Shown here one piece after another: positions 6,319-7,135 of a stretch of DNA of 7,135 nt (position 1 is its first letter; each line of letters starts with the position of its first letter). The position numbers and the translations under genes were made by a program. Source of the DNA: Selenomonadales bacterium (GTDB taxonomy: Bacteria > Bacillota > Negativicutes > RGIG982); assembly GCA_017390595.1 (NCBI GenBank), contig JAFPBC010000209.1, positions 1 to 7,135 on the forward strand. Direction: 5' to 3'. The notes under the pieces were generated by a model that saw only the letters and a program-made list of their open reading frames with translations, made no database searches and was not told the DNA's origin.

Positions 6319-6454
6319 AATGAATACACCTCTTTATTTACAAATTAAACTATGTTTTATTCCACAAAAAAGGGTAAAATCCCTCTTTTATATAGTGGTA
6401 GAAATGAAATAATAAAAAATAAAATCAAAATTATGAAAACGGTGAGGTAAAAAG

Positions 6455-6487
6455 GACGATTTTGAAGGATTTTGAGGGCGCATCGTC
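6455..6487. repeat. Tandem 10-bp repeat inside a 6-bp inverted repeat at the dnaE promoter
   Basis: GATTTTGAAG (6458-6467) is followed directly by GATTTTGAGG (6468-6477), a 10-bp tandem repeat with one mismatch. GACGAT (6455-6460) and ATCGTC (6482-6487) are inverted arms 21 bp apart that enclose the -35 box and touch the -10 box. Either could be a protein-binding site; short repeats like these can also occur by chance. Confidence 0.4.
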
Positions 6488-6491
6488 TAAT
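6462..6491 (+). promoter_or_regulatory. Candidate dnaE promoter
   Basis: TTGAAG (6462-6467) and TCTAAT (6486-6491) are spaced by 18 bp, giving a start near 6498 and a leader of about 35 nt before the ATG at 6533. The -10 box matches TATAAT at five of six positions and the -35 box matches TTGACA at four. A tandem repeat and an inverted repeat overlap it (6455-6487). Confidence 0.42.
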
Positions 6492-6532
6492 ATTATTTAT
6501 TTAATTTCTTTAATACGAGAGAGAGGACAGAG

Positions 6533-7135
6533 ATGGTGCCGCAAGTAGGAAATAATCAATTTGTTCATTTACACGTACATACTGAATATAGCCTATTGGA
6601 TGGTGCGAGCCGTATTGAAGATCTGGTGCTTCATGCCAAAGAATTGGGAATGCCGGCGATCGCGATCACCGACCATGGTTCGATGTATGGGGTCATTGAG
6701 TTTTATCAGACTGCCATCAAGCATGGTATCAAACCGATCATCGGTTGCGAAGTATATGTTGCTCCGCGATCGAGATTCGAGAAGAATACTGCCGAAGGCG
6801 GGGCGTACTACCACTTGGTTCTGTTGGCTGAGAATAACGAAGGCTATAAGAATCTTATCAAGTTGGTATCGCTCGGTTACAGCGAGGGATTCTATTACAA
6901 ACCAAGGATCGATATGGAGATCCTCCGTGAGTACAGCGAGGGCATTATTTGCCTTAGCGCGTGTATCGCGGGTGAGCTTCCTTGTCGGATACTCCGCGGA
7001 GATATCGAGGGAGCGTATGCTCTGACGGAGGAATTTATTTCGATCTTCGGAACGGATCGGTTTTATCTTGAAGTGCAGAACCATGCGCTCGAAGAAGAAC
7101 GGTTGGTCAATGAAGAGCTGTATAAGATCGCAGAG
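6533..7135 (+). CDS. dnaE: DNA polymerase III alpha subunit, N-terminal part
   Basis: The first 201 codons of the replicative DNA polymerase catalytic subunit; the frame is open to the window edge, and the full protein is normally about 1100-1200 aa. Only the PHP domain is present. Visible motifs are HLHVHTEYSLLDGA (12-25), AITDHG (44-49), GCEVYV (71-76), YYHLVLLAEN (92-101), CLSACIAGE (140-148) and FYLEVQNH (177-184). The His/Asp/Glu/Cys residues at the usual PHP metal-ligand positions (H14, H16, D23, H48, E73, H94, C143, H184) are present, unlike the degraded set in enterobacterial DnaE. The final ligand motif lies beyond the window. The ATG at 6533 follows AGAGGA by 5 nt and no other start lies close upstream. 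It is the DnaE type rather than PolC, because it begins directly with PHP and lacks PolC's N-terminal OB and exonuclease arrangement as far as can be seen. Confidence 0.96.
   Translation, partial: MVPQVGNNQFVHLHVHTEYSLLDGASRIEDLVLHAKELGMPAIAITDHGSMYGVIEFYQTAIKHGIKPIIGCEVYVAPRSRFEKNTAEGGAYYHLVLLAENNEGYKNLIKLVSLGYSEGFYYKPRIDMEILREYSEGIICLSACIAGELPCRILRGDIEGAYALTEEFISIFGTDRFYLEVQNHALEEERLVNEELYKIAE

Larger units (their letters stand above)
6319..6532. other. Divergent AT-rich intergenic region before dnaE
   Basis: This stretch separates the leftward operon from dnaE and holds no open frame with a ribosome site. It contains a short hairpin, AGGG (6371-6374) with CCCT (6381-6384), flanked by A- and T-runs that could extend it with a one-base bulge. 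It also holds the dnaE promoter candidate and its flanking repeats. For the leftward operon I see only weak boxes on the minus strand: TTTACC (6373-6378) with CATAGT (6349-6354) at 18 bp, or TATATA (6389-6394) with no good -35. Confidence 0.6.

Noticed and set aside
6561..7025. Rightward open frame in another phase within dnaE
   Set aside because: It overlaps the real dnaE frame starting at 6533 and its Arg/Ser-rich translation has no domain.
6593..7084. Leftward open frame antisense to dnaE
   Set aside because: The plus strand here translates continuously into an unmistakable DnaE PHP domain to the window end; the antisense frame has no family features.

Overview
The window looks like ordinary chromosome from an anaerobic Firmicute. 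The strong AAGGAGG-type ribosome sites, the DnaE and U32 protein styles and the moderate GC suggest the Negativicutes (Selenomonas and relatives). That placement is an inference from general resemblance; no rRNA or other marker is present to confirm it. No mobile element, CRISPR array, tRNA or rRNA is visible. Six genes and their signals account for nearly all of the sequence, and no gene-free stretch exceeds about 215 bases.

Left part (1-1789): the tail of an upstream terminator is followed by a compact promoter for a rightward RlaP/YcgL-type nucleotidyltransferase (116-868). A perfect 12-bp inverted repeat brackets that promoter. A bidirectional terminator (871-900) separates this gene from a leftward RluA-family pseudouridine synthase with an S4 domain (902-1789).

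Middle (1790-2179): a 108-bp divergent region leads to a small, unrecognised rightward membrane protein of 93 aa. Its stop overlaps the stop of the next, leftward gene by 4 bp. The leftward operon's probable terminator hairpin lies inside the small gene's coding sequence.

Right part (2176-6318): a tight leftward three-gene cluster. In transcription order it encodes a TrpX-type (ABC_sub_bind) periplasmic-binding-like protein with no signal peptide, a two-repeat U32 'peptidase' family protein carrying a four-cysteine iron-sulphur site, and a class III PLP aminotransferase of the AGXT2 type. Gaps of 19 and 26 bp, each containing a Shine-Dalgarno sequence, indicate co-transcription. The three proteins do not form a known pathway, and their association is the most open question here.

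Right edge (6319-7135): a 214-bp AT-rich divergent region carries a plausible dnaE promoter flanked by a small inverted repeat. The first 201 codons of dnaE (DNA polymerase III alpha subunit, PHP domain) follow and run off the window.

I found no clearly new defence or mobile system. The better leads are the signal-less orphan TrpX protein, the degenerate second repeat of the U32 protein, and the inverted repeats around two promoters.
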